Assembly (NCBI RefSeq): GCF_006539825.1
Contig: NZ_BJNT01000009.1
Span: 1 to 64,000 of the forward strand
Length of the DNA: 64,000 nt
Reading direction: 5' to 3'
Source: Corynebacterium variabile
GTDB lineage: Bacteria; Actinomycetota; Actinomycetes; Mycobacteriales; Mycobacteriaceae
The notes under the pieces were generated by a model. It was not told the origin of the DNA. It searched no databases and saw only the letters and a list, made by a program, of their open reading frames with translations. The position numbers were made by a program, and so were the translations under genes. Positions 16,891 to 25,578 of this stretch are shown one piece after another. Numbering within the stretch: position 1 is the stretch's first letter; each line of letters begins with the position of its first letter.

Positions 16891-17622
16891 CTACCGCGGC
16901 GCTCGCCGCCAGAGGAACCGCGGCACCAGGCGCATCACTGTCGCCAGCACGCCCAGAGACCGGGGCACCCACACATCGGGTGTCCCGGTTTTCAGCGCCG
17001 TGACCACGGCGTGGGCCACCACGTCCGGGGTCACCGACAGCGGTGCCGGATCCATCCCCTCGGTCATCTTCCCGATGACGAACCCCGGGCGGATGACCGT
17101 CAGCCGCACTCCGGTGCCGCGCAAGGCGTCCTGCATGCCCTGGCAGAAGCCGTCGAGCCCGGCCTTCGCCGAGCCGTAGACGTAGTTGGGACGCCGCACC
17201 CGGGCACCGGCGATCGACGAGAACGCGACCAGGTCGCCGTGTCCACGCGCCTTCATCCGCCCGGAAAGCTCCGTGAGCAGTACCGCCTGCGCGGTGAAGT
17301 CGGTGTGCAGGATGCGTGCCACTTCCCCACCGTCACGCTCGGCGAGCTCCTGGTCACCGAGGACGCCGAACGCGGCGATGGCCGTGTCAACGGCCCCGCG
17401 GGATTCGATGTCGTCGATGACGGACGCCTGGGTGTCGACATCACCGGCATCGAAGTAGATGGACTCTACGGCGCTCGCGCCAGCGGCGCGGCAGGCGTCT
17501 TCCAGCTCCGTCAGAGCCTCGGGACGCCGCGCGGCGAGGACGAGGTCGTTGCCGGACGCCAGGCGGGTGATGATCTCCCCACCGATCTCACTGGTCGCGC
17601 CGAACAGAACGATGCGGCTCAT
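16891..17622 (-). CDS. DprE2-like short-chain dehydrogenase
   Basis: A 243-aa SDR enzyme with the NAD(P)-binding GATSEIG (residues 8-14) and the active-site YVYGSAKAG (Tyr/Lys). The length, and the phrases FGVLGDQ and SSIAGARVRRPNYVYGSAKAG, match decaprenylphospho-keto-ribofuranose reductase (DprE2), which makes decaprenyl-phospho-arabinose with DprE1. No dprE1 gene is adjacent, so it may be a second copy or a relative with another substrate. Its start overlaps the end of the peptidase gene by ATGA, so the two are co-translated. A C-terminal hydrophobic stretch may bind the membrane. Confidence 0.75.
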   Translation of the reverse strand: MSRIVLFGATSEIGGEIITRLASGNDLVLAARRPEALTELEDACRAAGASAVESIYFDAGDVDTQASVIDDIESRGAVDTAIAAFGVLGDQELAERDGGEVARILHTDFTAQAVLLTELSGRMKARGHGDLVAFSSIAGARVRRPNYVYGSAKAGLDGFCQGMQDALRGTGVRLTVIRPGFVIGKMTEGMDPAPLSVTPDVVAHAVVTALKTGTPDVWVPRSLGVLATVMRLVPRFLWRRAPR

Positions 17623-18761
17623 GCGGTGGCTCCTCTGTATTCTGCGGCCCCGGCCGGGACCAGGTCATGGGTGGTCAGATTGACCGGCTCGCAGCCGTCG
17701 GCGGTCATCACGACGATGTCCTCGATGCGCGCGCCCCAGTCACCCGGAATGTAGATCCCCGGTTCGATCGAGAACGCCATCCCCTCGGCCAGTGGCAGGT
17801 CGTTGCCGGCGATGATGAACGGCTCCTCGTGGCCGGACAGGCCGATTCCGTGGCCGGTGCGGTGGGTGTAGAACCTGCCGTAGCCGGCGGCGTCGATGAC
17901 GTCCCGGACGACCTTGTCCAGTTCCCCGGCGGTGATGCCGGGCTTCGCGGCGTCCAGTCCGGCCTGCTGGGCCTCATGCAGGACACGGTACGCCTCGGCC
18001 CGGTCATCGCGGGCAGCATCTACCGGTCCGACGATGTAGGTGCGGGTGCAGTCCGAGTGGTAGCCGGAGTCCAGCGTCCCGCCGATGTCGATGACGACGA
18101 TGTCTCCGTCCTCGATGACGCGGTCGGAGACGTCATGGTGCGGGTCAGCACCGTGCGGGCCGGAGCCGACGATGATGAAGTCCACGACCACGTGCTCGGC
18201 GAGGATGAGCCTCTCCAGGTCCTCGGCGACCTCACGCTCGGTGCGGCCGGCGCGCAGCAGGCCGGGGACCTGACGGTGCACCTCGTCGATCGCGGCCCCG
18301 GCACGGCGCAGCTCAGCGATCTCTTCCGTGTCCTTGACCATGAAGACGTCGCGCAGGACAGCGGTCGCGTTGACCGTGCTCAGACCCCGGGCCTGGAGGT
18401 TGAGCAGATGGTTCGCCGGCATCTCCCCGGAGATGGCGACAGTGGCGTCGGAACCGAGAACACCGACGGCGAGCGCGAGGGCGTCCTGCCCGTCAGTCCA
18501 CGGCACGATCTCCACCCCGGCGGCCCCGGCGACACCGGTGCGCAGCGCACCGGCGTCCACCGCAGGGACGACGATGCGGCGGGTGGTCGGGGTGATGACG
18601 AGGGCGGAGAACCGCTCGTGGGTGTCGATGTCGCTGGCCAGCAGGAACCGCAGATCAGCGCCGGGGGTGAGCACCGCGGCGTCGATGTGCTGCTGCCCCA
18701 GCAGCGCGGCGACGGCGTCGAGCCGGGCGGTGTAGGTCGTCAGAGGGAACGGGACAGTCAT
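17619..18761 (-). CDS. pepQ: Xaa-Pro peptidase (M24 family)
   Basis: A 380-aa M24 metallopeptidase with an N-terminal creatinase-like domain and a C-terminal pita-bread domain. The five metal ligands are visible: two Asp (VVIDIGGTLDSGYHSDCTRTY), His (HRTGHGIGLSGHE), Glu (FSIEPGIYI) and Glu (ARIEDIVV). It removes or splits Xaa-Pro dipeptide bonds in the cytoplasm. The ATG at 18761 is used because the longer frame adds only a low-quality Arg/Trp tail overlapping the next promoter. It overlaps the DprE2-like gene by 4 bp. Confidence 0.9.
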   Translation of the reverse strand: MTVPFPLTTYTARLDAVAALLGQQHIDAAVLTPGADLRFLLASDIDTHERFSALVITPTTRRIVVPAVDAGALRTGVAGAAGVEIVPWTDGQDALALAVGVLGSDATVAISGEMPANHLLNLQARGLSTVNATAVLRDVFMVKDTEEIAELRRAGAAIDEVHRQVPGLLRAGRTEREVAEDLERLILAEHVVVDFIIVGSGPHGADPHHDVSDRVIEDGDIVVIDIGGTLDSGYHSDCTRTYIVGPVDAARDDRAEAYRVLHEAQQAGLDAAKPGITAGELDKVVRDVIDAAGYGRFYTHRTGHGIGLSGHEEPFIIAGNDLPLAEGMAFSIEPGIYIPGDWGARIEDIVVMTADGCEPVNLTTHDLVPAGAAEYRGATA

Positions 18762-18792
18762 GGTCACCCACTCTACGGCGCTGCGGTGTGCT

Positions 18793-21495
18793 CTACGAGT
18801 TCGCGCCGAGCTCCACCACGCCACGGCGGATCGCCGGCACCGTCTTACGTGCCGTTGCCTTCACCGAGTCCGCGTAGCCGGTGTGCTTGATCTGCTCCAG
18901 CAGGTCGATGACGCGGTTGCACCAGCGCACGAAGTCACCCGGGGTGAGCTGCGCCCCGGCCGCTTCGGCTGCCTGCAGGCAGTAGTCCAGCGGGGCTCCC
19001 GCGGTCCACTGGTGCAGGGCGGTGACGAACCCGGTCTGCGGTTCACGGGTCAGAGGCAGGCCGTGGCGTTCCTCGTCACTGACGAGCTCGCCGTGGATGC
19101 GCCCCACCGCGGTCACCGCCGCAGCCAGGGCCTCGGTCGGCACCTCGGTGGTGTGGCGTCCGGTGGCCTCACGACGGTTCTCGAAGACGACGGTCGAGAC
19201 CGCCGCCGCGAGTTCCGCCGGATCCAGGTCGTCCCAGATCCCGCGGCGCAGGCACTGGGCGACCAGCAGATCCGACTCGTGGTGGATCCGGGACAGTCGG
19301 TGCCCCTCAGCGGTGACCTGCAGACCTTCGCGGTCGGCGGCGGTGACGGCCCCGCTGTACTCCACGTAGTCGAGTTCGACGAGCAGGTCGAGGATGTGGT
19401 CGAAGGTCGCCGAGAGGGTCTCGGAGTCCGGCGTGACGGCTTCCAGCTCACGGTCCAGGGTTCGGCGGGCGGCGACGACACGCTCGGCTGGACGGACCAG
19501 GTCCTCCCGGTTGCGCAGCGAATGCACCGGGTGCATGTGCACCTTGTCTCGCAGTACGGCGGCCTCGCGTGAGGAACCGCCACCGGCCTTCATCTTCAGT
19601 TTCTTCGGCCGCTCGACGCGCTGACGCCGCAGGTTGGACGCCACCGCCCGGGCATTGCGCTTCGGTGAGCGTCCGGCGTTCTTGTGAAGCTTCATGTGCC
19701 CCAGCGGCACCGGCACATTGCCGAAGGACTCGGGCGCGACCGGGCCGCACCAGCCGTCCTCGACGACGATCCAGGGTCGCGGGTGACGGTGGTCCGAATC
19801 GGAACGCACCACCACGGCGATGTCCGGGTTGTTGCCGGTCGGCAGGGCGATGATGTCCCCCACGCTCAGCGAGGACAGCAGGTTGGAGATCTCCTTCTCC
19901 CGCTGGTTGCCGGAGTCCCGCTTGGCCTTGCGTTCGGCCAGGGCCAGGTCCCGACGCAGTCCCGCGTAGGCGATGACGTCGGCGGCGGTGAGGTCGGAGT
20001 GCTGCGTGCGCAGTTCGGCGGCCAGGTCCTTCTCCAGGCCGGCGAGGTCACGGCGGTGCCTGGTCAGCTGCGTGGCCTGCTCCACCACGTGTGTCGCGGT
20101 CTGGTACTGGGCGAAGGAACGGTCCAGGATGCGCTGGGCATCCGTGTACCCCTTCGTGGCGATGAGGTTCACCGCCATGTTGTAGCCGGGCCGGAAGGTC
20201 GAGTCCAACGGGTAGGTGCGGGTGCCTGCGAGATGCGCGACGGAGTGGGGTTCGATACCACGGCTCCACAGCACCACCGCATTGCCCTGGGTGTCGATGC
20301 CGCGGCGCCCGGCACGCCCGGTGAGCTGCGTGTATTGACCGGGAGTCAGCTCGACGTGGGCCTCGCCGTTGTACTTGACGAGCTTCTCCAGCACCACCGA
20401 CCGGGCCGGCATGTTGATGCCCAGGGCCAGGGTCTCGGTGGCGAAGCAGACCTTCAGCAGTCCGCGGGTGAACAGGTCCTCGACGATGTGCCGGAACGCA
20501 GGCAGCATCCCGGCGTGGTGGGCGGCGTAGCCGTTGGACAGCGCCCGTCGCCACTGACGGAACCCGAGGACGCCGAGATCGTCGGTGGGGATGTCCTGCA
20601 CGCCCTCGTCGACGGTGCGCAGGATCTCGTCCCGGTCGGCGTCCGTGGTCAGCCGCACGCGGTCGACGAGGAGCTGACGGACCGCCCCGTCACAGCCCGC
20701 CCGGGAGAAGATGAAGTAGATCGCCGGCAGCATCCCGGCCGCACCCATCCGGTGCACGACATCGGTGCGCTTGGGTCCGGTGCGTCGTCCGGTCTCCTCG
20801 GCCCGTGCCGCGGCGGCGATGACCGCCCGGTTGGCCTCCTCCGGGTGCTTCGGGTCGTTCAGCGGCAGGATCTGCTTGTCGACCATCATGAACTGGTTCA
20901 GCGGCACCGGCCGGTGGGTGGTGATGATGAGGTCGGTCTCCCCGCGCACGGTGGTGAGCCAGCCGCCGAACTCCTCGGCGTTGCTCACCGTCGCCGACAG
21001 GCTGACCAGCACCACCGACGGGTCGAGGTTGAGGATGACCTCCTCCCACACCGGGCCCCGCGACGGGTCGGCGAGGAAGTGCACCTCGTCCATGACGACG
21101 TGGGTGAGGTTGTCGAGCCGGTCGGAGTCTGCGTAGACCATGTTGCGCAGCACCTCGGTCGTCATCACGACGACCGGTGCGTCCCTGTTGACGCTGACGT
21201 CACCGGTGAGCAGACCGACCTTGTCCTCCCCGTAGCGGGCGACGAGGTCGTGGTACTTCTGGTTGCTCAGTGCCTTGATCGGGGTGGTGTAGAAGCATGC
21301 GCCGCCGCGCTCCAGTGCCAGATGGACGGCGAATTCACCGACGACGGTCTTGCCTGATCCGGTGGGAGCACACACGAGGACGCCGCGTCCCGCATCGACC
21401 GCGCAGGCCGCCCGCAACTGGAAGTCGTCGAGCGGGAAGCCGTAGTCACCGGCGAACGCGGTGACCGACTCAGGAAGACCAACTGAAGATGTCAT
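18793..21495 (-). CDS. helY: Ski2-like DEVH-box RNA helicase
   Basis: A 900-aa superfamily-2 helicase of the Ski2/Mtr4 type, called HelY in actinobacteria. Motif I is APTGSGKT (residues 43-50), motif II DEVH (136-139), motif III LSATVSN, and motif VI QLTGRAGRRGID. A long C-terminal helical region follows. These enzymes are thought to act in RNA turnover. It lies upstream of the pepQ-like gene on the same strand, 31 bp away. The start ATG at 21495 has the family-typical short N-terminus. Confidence 0.9.
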   Translation of the reverse strand: MTSSVGLPESVTAFAGDYGFPLDDFQLRAACAVDAGRGVLVCAPTGSGKTVVGEFAVHLALERGGACFYTTPIKALSNQKYHDLVARYGEDKVGLLTGDVSVNRDAPVVVMTTEVLRNMVYADSDRLDNLTHVVMDEVHFLADPSRGPVWEEVILNLDPSVVLVSLSATVSNAEEFGGWLTTVRGETDLIITTHRPVPLNQFMMVDKQILPLNDPKHPEEANRAVIAAAARAEETGRRTGPKRTDVVHRMGAAGMLPAIYFIFSRAGCDGAVRQLLVDRVRLTTDADRDEILRTVDEGVQDIPTDDLGVLGFRQWRRALSNGYAAHHAGMLPAFRHIVEDLFTRGLLKVCFATETLALGINMPARSVVLEKLVKYNGEAHVELTPGQYTQLTGRAGRRGIDTQGNAVVLWSRGIEPHSVAHLAGTRTYPLDSTFRPGYNMAVNLIATKGYTDAQRILDRSFAQYQTATHVVEQATQLTRHRRDLAGLEKDLAAELRTQHSDLTAADVIAYAGLRRDLALAERKAKRDSGNQREKEISNLLSSLSVGDIIALPTGNNPDIAVVVRSDSDHRHPRPWIVVEDGWCGPVAPESFGNVPVPLGHMKLHKNAGRSPKRNARAVASNLRRQRVERPKKLKMKAGGGSSREAAVLRDKVHMHPVHSLRNREDLVRPAERVVAARRTLDRELEAVTPDSETLSATFDHILDLLVELDYVEYSGAVTAADREGLQVTAEGHRLSRIHHESDLLVAQCLRRGIWDDLDPAELAAAVSTVVFENRREATGRHTTEVPTEALAAAVTAVGRIHGELVSDEERHGLPLTREPQTGFVTALHQWTAGAPLDYCLQAAEAAGAQLTPGDFVRWCNRVIDLLEQIKHTGYADSVKATARKTVPAIRRGVVELGANS

Positions 21496-21522
21496 GTCGC
21501 TACCTTATCCCAAATAGGAAAT

Positions 21523-21546
21523 TGGCCCCTTCCTAAGAGGGGGCCA
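21523..21546 (-). terminator. Terminator of the small secreted-protein gene
   Basis: TGGCCCC (21523-21529) pairs with GGGGCCA (21540-21546). On the minus strand it follows the secreted-protein stop by about 16 bp and is followed by a moderately T-rich run. Confidence 0.6.
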
Positions 21547-21562
21547 GTCGGAACTCCAAAAT

Positions 21563-21871
21563 TTAGGCAGAGTCACGGAAATTAAAGTAGTACTTCCCGT
21601 TGCTCTTGTAGCAGCTCTTGGTGATCTTGATTCCGAGAGCATCAACCTTCATCTGGTTGAACCGGCAGGAGAACCAGTTGCCGTAAGGGCCACCGCGCTT
21701 ATTGGCCTTGTTGAGGCCCTGCTGGTCGATGGATCCAGTAATGGCGGCTGACAGTTCAGTTGAACTTGCAATGGACGGGGCAGAGGTGTCTGCGGCAGCC
21801 TCGCTGGCACCGGCCACTGAAAGTGTAACACCAAGTGCCAATGCGGCAGAGGCAAAGGTCTTCCGCTTCAT
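21563..21871 (-). CDS. Small secreted protein with two cysteines, unknown
   Basis: A 102-residue protein. The N-terminus (MKRKTFASAALALGVTLSVAG) is a classic Sec signal, with cleavage likely after SEAAA near residue 27. The mature part of about 75 residues is basic and has an aromatic-rich C-terminal half with one Cys in NWFSCRF and one in KSCYKSN, perhaps a disulphide. An SD-like GAAAGGA precedes the ATG. The gene is AT-richer than its neighbours, has its own terminator and adjoins a dead insertion sequence, all signs of transfer. A secreted antibacterial or surface-acting peptide is possible but not shown. Confidence 0.7.
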   Translation of the reverse strand: MKRKTFASAALALGVTLSVAGASEAAADTSAPSIASSTELSAAITGSIDQQGLNKANKRGGPYGNWFSCRFNQMKVDALGIKITKSCYKSNGKYYFNFRDSA

Positions 21872-22154
21872 GTGAGTCCTTTCTTCGGGTTGCGTATCAG
21901 TACTTGACTAAGAGTACGTTGTGCGGAAGCGATCGGTCAACAAAAACTTTGAATCTCTCGGCAAAACCAAAGAGAATTGCCCTAAAACAGGGGTATCCTC
22001 AGTGTGGTACCTGAGGCCTCTAAGACACAAAGTTGATGAGTCATCTATTTTTGGCACCTATCGGAAGGTTGACGCTTCGTCAAAATCGTTCGTGAGCAGT
22101 TCTAACCAGCAGTGATGCTCGGTCCGGGTTTCCCCCGTGGAACCTGAGAGGGTA

Positions 22155-23164
22155 CCAAAAATATAGTTAAGTACATATGTAATTGGTGTGTAGGTCGTCC
22201 GACGCTTCGGCTGTGGCGGGTGCCTGGAGCGTAGCGGTTGTTGGTACCGCCGGTCCGCGGACCTGGTACCGACCTTCCGAGGGGCTGGTACCGAGTTAGC
22301 CGGCATGCTGTCCTGACTGGGACATCGACACCACCAGAGGTGTCGACGCACCCGAAGCAGGAAGGACGGCTGATGCCAGCCGACTACCGACGCATACTGA
22401 CCCTGGTTGTCCAGGGCAGAAGCTACTCCACCCTGCCCGAGCACGTGAAACAAGGAGTCCTGCTCCCCGGTGCAGACGGCGGAGTCACCGATATCGACAC
22501 CGAGTATGTCGCTGATATCACCGGACTGCTGGCCACCGGCAAGGCCGGGGAGTACGGCTGTGGCGGTGGTCGGTAGCCACCGGCGTGGACCTGCTGTTCC
22601 GCCTGCGCACTGATGCCAAGACCCCGGTACCGACCTTCGTGCACGAACTGGCTGACGGGTCCTGGATCGCCACGATGCAGGGCAAATCCAACGCAAAGCC
22701 TAAAGCTGCTGACCCGTTCACCGTGCGGGTGATCGACTATCGCCTGGACACAGACCCTGCTGACACGGCCGACACGGCCGACACGGCGGACTCGGTTGAC
22801 AGCGATGAGCAGTCCGACCCGGTCTGCCGGTTGATGGGGTAGGTCGCCGCCGAGTCAGGCACCGACCCCAGACGGCTGTCGTTTACCGCCGCACTGCGGA
22901 TCACCCGCAACACCCTTGAGCATCCGGGGTCTTCTTCCCCCCTGACGAGATGACCACGGGATCGGGGCTGTGCCCAGGTTGGGTGCAGTTCGTGCGGCGT
23001 CTTGTCAGGCGGATCAACCCGCTGCGGCGGCGATGCAACCCCGGGGTCGTCAAGCGCAAGATGTCGAACTGGCAGGAGAAACGTCCCTGCCATAGGCAAC
23101 CACGTCAGCCGCCAGACACTCACCGATTCGAGGTAGTGAAGACATTAACTTAACGGTTTTGGGG
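22155..23164 (+). mobile_element. Decayed IS4-family insertion sequence
   Basis: About 1 kb bounded by related inverted ends: CCAAAAATATAGTTAAGT (22155-22172) and the complement of ACTTAACGGTTTTGGGG (23148-23164), sharing CCAAAA and GTTAAGT. Inside are fragments of an IS4-type transposase with stops, frameshifts and a deleted catalytic core. A 13-bp repeat, GGTACCGACCTTC, occurs at 22265 and 22626, suggesting internal rearrangement. The right end touches the tatC stop codon. Confidence 0.55.
22373..23153 (+). pseudogene. IS4-family transposase remnant
   Basis: Pieces in different frames resemble one transposase. Residues from 22585 (LLFRLRTDAKTPVP, then DGSWIAT and VRVIDYRLD) match the middle; after a stop at 22842 the frame near 22850 continues ESGTDPRRLSFTAALRITRNT; the end (22950-23153) reads NPGVVKRKMSNWQEKRP, typical of the IS4 C-terminus. 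The YREK part with the last catalytic Glu is missing. A short 9-bp tandem repeat encoding TAD units sits at about 22760-22795. The leading piece (PADYRRILTLVVQGRSYS) may come from another transposase. Confidence 0.6.
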
Positions 23165-24250
23165 CTAAAGGATGTCATCGAGGTTTGTGGAATCGTAGCG
23201 GGCGTTCAAGTCAGAGGACATTCCCGGCGGTCGTCCGGAGTCGTCCTGGAAGCGCTCCTTGCGGCTGGCGTGGACTGGTCGGGAGCTCGCGACGGGGCTC
23301 GGTGCCTTCAGATCTCCTCCGGCCGCGCCCAACGGTGCGGCCCGGCAGATCGTCGACCCTTCCTCGTCGTCCAGGTCGTCGGTGAAGAAGGCGTCCGGGG
23401 AGAACCCGGCCCGCTTCGCCCGGCGCTTGTCGTTGACCCGGGCGAACTGGGTGGCGATCTCCATCATCAGGCACAGCGAAACCGCGAGTATCACCATCGA
23501 CACCGGGTCCTGACCGGGGGTCATGAATGCAGCGAAAATGAACAGGAACATGATGATGATCCGTCGCTTCTCCTTGAGCACCTGGTACGGCAGAATGCCC
23601 GCCAGGTTCAGCATCACGGTCACCAACGGAACCTCGAAGCTGACACCGAAGATGAGTAGTAGCCCCAGGGCGAAGCTCAGGTATGCTATTCCGCTTAGGG
23701 CCGATATCTGCGTATTGTCGGCGATCCCCATGAGGAACTCGAGGCCGAAGGAGAGGACGAAGTAGGCCAGCACGGCGCCGATGACGAAGAGCAGGGTGGC
23801 GACCGAGGCGAAGCCACGGGTCCAGCGCTTCTCGTTCTTCTTCAGGCCCGGGGTGATGAAGCCCCAGAGCTGCCCGAACCACACCGGGGCGGACAGTACC
23901 AGGCCAGCCAGGAAACCGACCTTCAGCCGCAGCATGAACATGTCGAAGGGAGCTGTCGCGATGAACCGACAATCGCCAAGTTCTCCTCCCAGTCGATCTT
24001 CAGCGGGTATCTTGCAGTACGGCTCCTTGAGGATGTCGCCCAGGCTCGGGGTGCCGAGCACTGAGGCGTCGTACCAGATGTAGCCGAGAATCGTGCCGAC
24101 GAGCATCGCGGCCAGCGCGATGAGCAGACGGCGTCGCAGCTCCTTGAGGTGCTCGACGAGCGACATGTTCGCGCCCTCTGCCCGGGCCCGGCGTCGCGAG
24201 GTGCGCCGGGGTCGCGTGGCGCGGCCTCCGGCCTGTTCAGTGGTGGCCAT
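23165..24250 (-). CDS. tatC: Twin-arginine translocase subunit TatC
   Basis: A 361-aa TatC, the receptor for twin-arginine signal peptides in the cytoplasmic membrane. A basic N-terminus is followed by SLVEHLKELRRRL and six membrane helices, with the conserved FITPGLKKNEK and the proline-containing FIFAAFMTPGQDP segment. A hydrophilic tail of some 100 residues follows the last helix, which is long for the family. The TAG stop (23165-23167) lies directly against the end of the IS remnant, so the tail may have been altered by insertion. It follows tatA by 9 bp. Confidence 0.95.
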   Translation of the reverse strand: MATTEQAGGRATRPRRTSRRRARAEGANMSLVEHLKELRRRLLIALAAMLVGTILGYIWYDASVLGTPSLGDILKEPYCKIPAEDRLGGELGDCRFIATAPFDMFMLRLKVGFLAGLVLSAPVWFGQLWGFITPGLKKNEKRWTRGFASVATLLFVIGAVLAYFVLSFGLEFLMGIADNTQISALSGIAYLSFALGLLLIFGVSFEVPLVTVMLNLAGILPYQVLKEKRRIIIMFLFIFAAFMTPGQDPVSMVILAVSLCLMMEIATQFARVNDKRRAKRAGFSPDAFFTDDLDDEEGSTICRAAPLGAAGGDLKAPSPVASSRPVHASRKERFQDDSGRPPGMSSDLNARYDSTNLDDIL

Positions 24251-24259
24251 TGTCGGGGT

Positions 24260-24526
24260 CTAGGACTCCCGGGACTCAGCGTCCTTCGCGGCGTCGTTCA
24301 CCACGGAGGACGGGTCGGCGATACGGCGGGCGGCCTCGGCCTCCGGGGAGACGGCGGGGGCCTCGATGGCCGGCTTGTCGTCGTTCTTCATCTCCTTCAT
24401 CTCGGCCTTGAAGATGCGCATGGAGCGGCCCAGGGAGCGTGCCATGTTGGGCAGTCGGGTCGCGCCGAAGAGCAGGAGCAGGACCACGACGATGATGAGA
24501 ATCTCAACCCATCCGAGGTTACCCAT
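24260..24526 (-). CDS. tatA: Twin-arginine translocase subunit TatA
   Basis: An 88-aa TatA with one N-terminal membrane helix (about residues 6-20) followed directly by the amphipathic helix GATRLPNMARSLGRSMRIFKAEM and an acidic, Ala/Glu-rich tail. It oligomerises with TatC to pass folded proteins. The ATG at 24526 (MGNLGWVEI) is chosen over 24544 because TatA begins just before its helix. Together with tatC it follows pafC, an arrangement usual in corynebacteria and mycobacteria. Confidence 0.93.
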   Translation of the reverse strand: MGNLGWVEILIIVVVLLLLFGATRLPNMARSLGRSMRIFKAEMKEMKNDDKPAIEAPAVSPEAEAARRIADPSSVVNDAAKDAESRES

Positions 24527-24588
24527 GGGGTCAGTGCCTTTCATTGGGGTGACCGGACCTGTCGGACCCGGAAGTGACAGTGGTCAGA

Positions 24589-25578
24589 CTACGCCAGTCG
24601 GCGGTAGGCGGCCAATGCAGCGGAAGATCGTTGCCCCACCCGCCCGGCAAGTGTGTCCGGGACCACGGCGGTGATCTCCGGGGCGTAGGCGAGGATGAAG
24701 CGTTCCAGCCAGGCGCCGGTGTCCGGGATCTCCACCCGGGTGCCGTCGATGTGCCACACCGGCAGGTACTCCAGCATCCACATCGCCTTCTCGGTGAGCT
24801 CCAGTTCCGCCCACTGCTCGGCTGTCCGGAACCCGAACGGGTCCTCGGCGTCGATCTCCCGGGGCAGCGCCGCGGGAGCGGGCCGGTCCAGGATCTCCAC
24901 GGTGTCCATCCGGGTCACCGCGAAGCACCGCTGGTCCGCGGCTGTCTGGTCGGCGTCGGTGCGGCCCCACAGGTAACCGACACCGTCAAGGACGCTGGCC
25001 TGATCGGGGATGAGCTCTCGGGTGGTGAGACTGTCGGAGGAGACCGACAGGTAGCTGAACCGCACCCACCGACGTGCGGCTACCGCCCGGCGCAGCTGCG
25101 CGAGCACACCCGCTCCCGGGCCGGCCGGACGCACAGGGGCGACGTCCCCGGAATCTGCACCGGAATCTTCACCGGTCTCCACCAGTGCCCGCAGCCTGGT
25201 CGCCGCGGTGTCCGCATCATCCTGTTCCCCGTCGGTGAGGATGCTGGCCAGTTTCTCCAGGTTCAGCTGCAGGGTGTCGGCCTCTGCGTCCGTGAGCGCC
25301 AGGGGTCTGTCCAGCCCGAAGGTGTCGTTGAGCGTGACGCGTGCCCCGGTCACCGTGAGATCGACCAGCGAGCCCGGCAGCAGCCCGGGCAGTCCGCTCT
25401 CCTGGACCCGGGTCAGCTCCTCGGTGAGCTGCGGCACGGAGACACCGAAACGGTCCGCCGTGGTCATCAGGGAGGCGTCCGGGTGGGCACGCAGCCACGC
25501 CAGCACCGAGAGAACGCGGCGCAGCTGGATCAGGGTGCTCTTCCGGGACCCCTTCCGTGGTACGGCGCGGGTGGTCAT
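24589..25578 (-). CDS. pafC: WYL-domain regulator PafC
   Basis: A 329-aa HTH-plus-WYL protein. The N-terminal winged helix (about residues 15-70) precedes a WYL domain with RWVRFSYLS and ITRELIPDQ-like strands and a C-terminal WCX-like extension. PafB and PafC form a heterodimer that activates RecA-independent DNA-damage genes in mycobacteria; WYL domains sense single-stranded DNA. Its start overlaps the pafB stop by ATGA. The pair lies downstream of pafA, the usual place. Confidence 0.9.
   Translation of the reverse strand: MTTRAVPRKGSRKSTLIQLRRVLSVLAWLRAHPDASLMTTADRFGVSVPQLTEELTRVQESGLPGLLPGSLVDLTVTGARVTLNDTFGLDRPLALTDAEADTLQLNLEKLASILTDGEQDDADTAATRLRALVETGEDSGADSGDVAPVRPAGPGAGVLAQLRRAVAARRWVRFSYLSVSSDSLTTRELIPDQASVLDGVGYLWGRTDADQTAADQRCFAVTRMDTVEILDRPAPAALPREIDAEDPFGFRTAEQWAELELTEKAMWMLEYLPVWHIDGTRVEIPDTGAWLERFILAYAPEITAVVPDTLAGRVGQRSSAALAAYRRLA

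Noticed and set aside
22760-22795. 9-bp tandem repeat as a CRISPR or regulatory repeat
   Set aside because: The repeats are contiguous, lie inside a transposase remnant and encode TAD units; there are no spacers.
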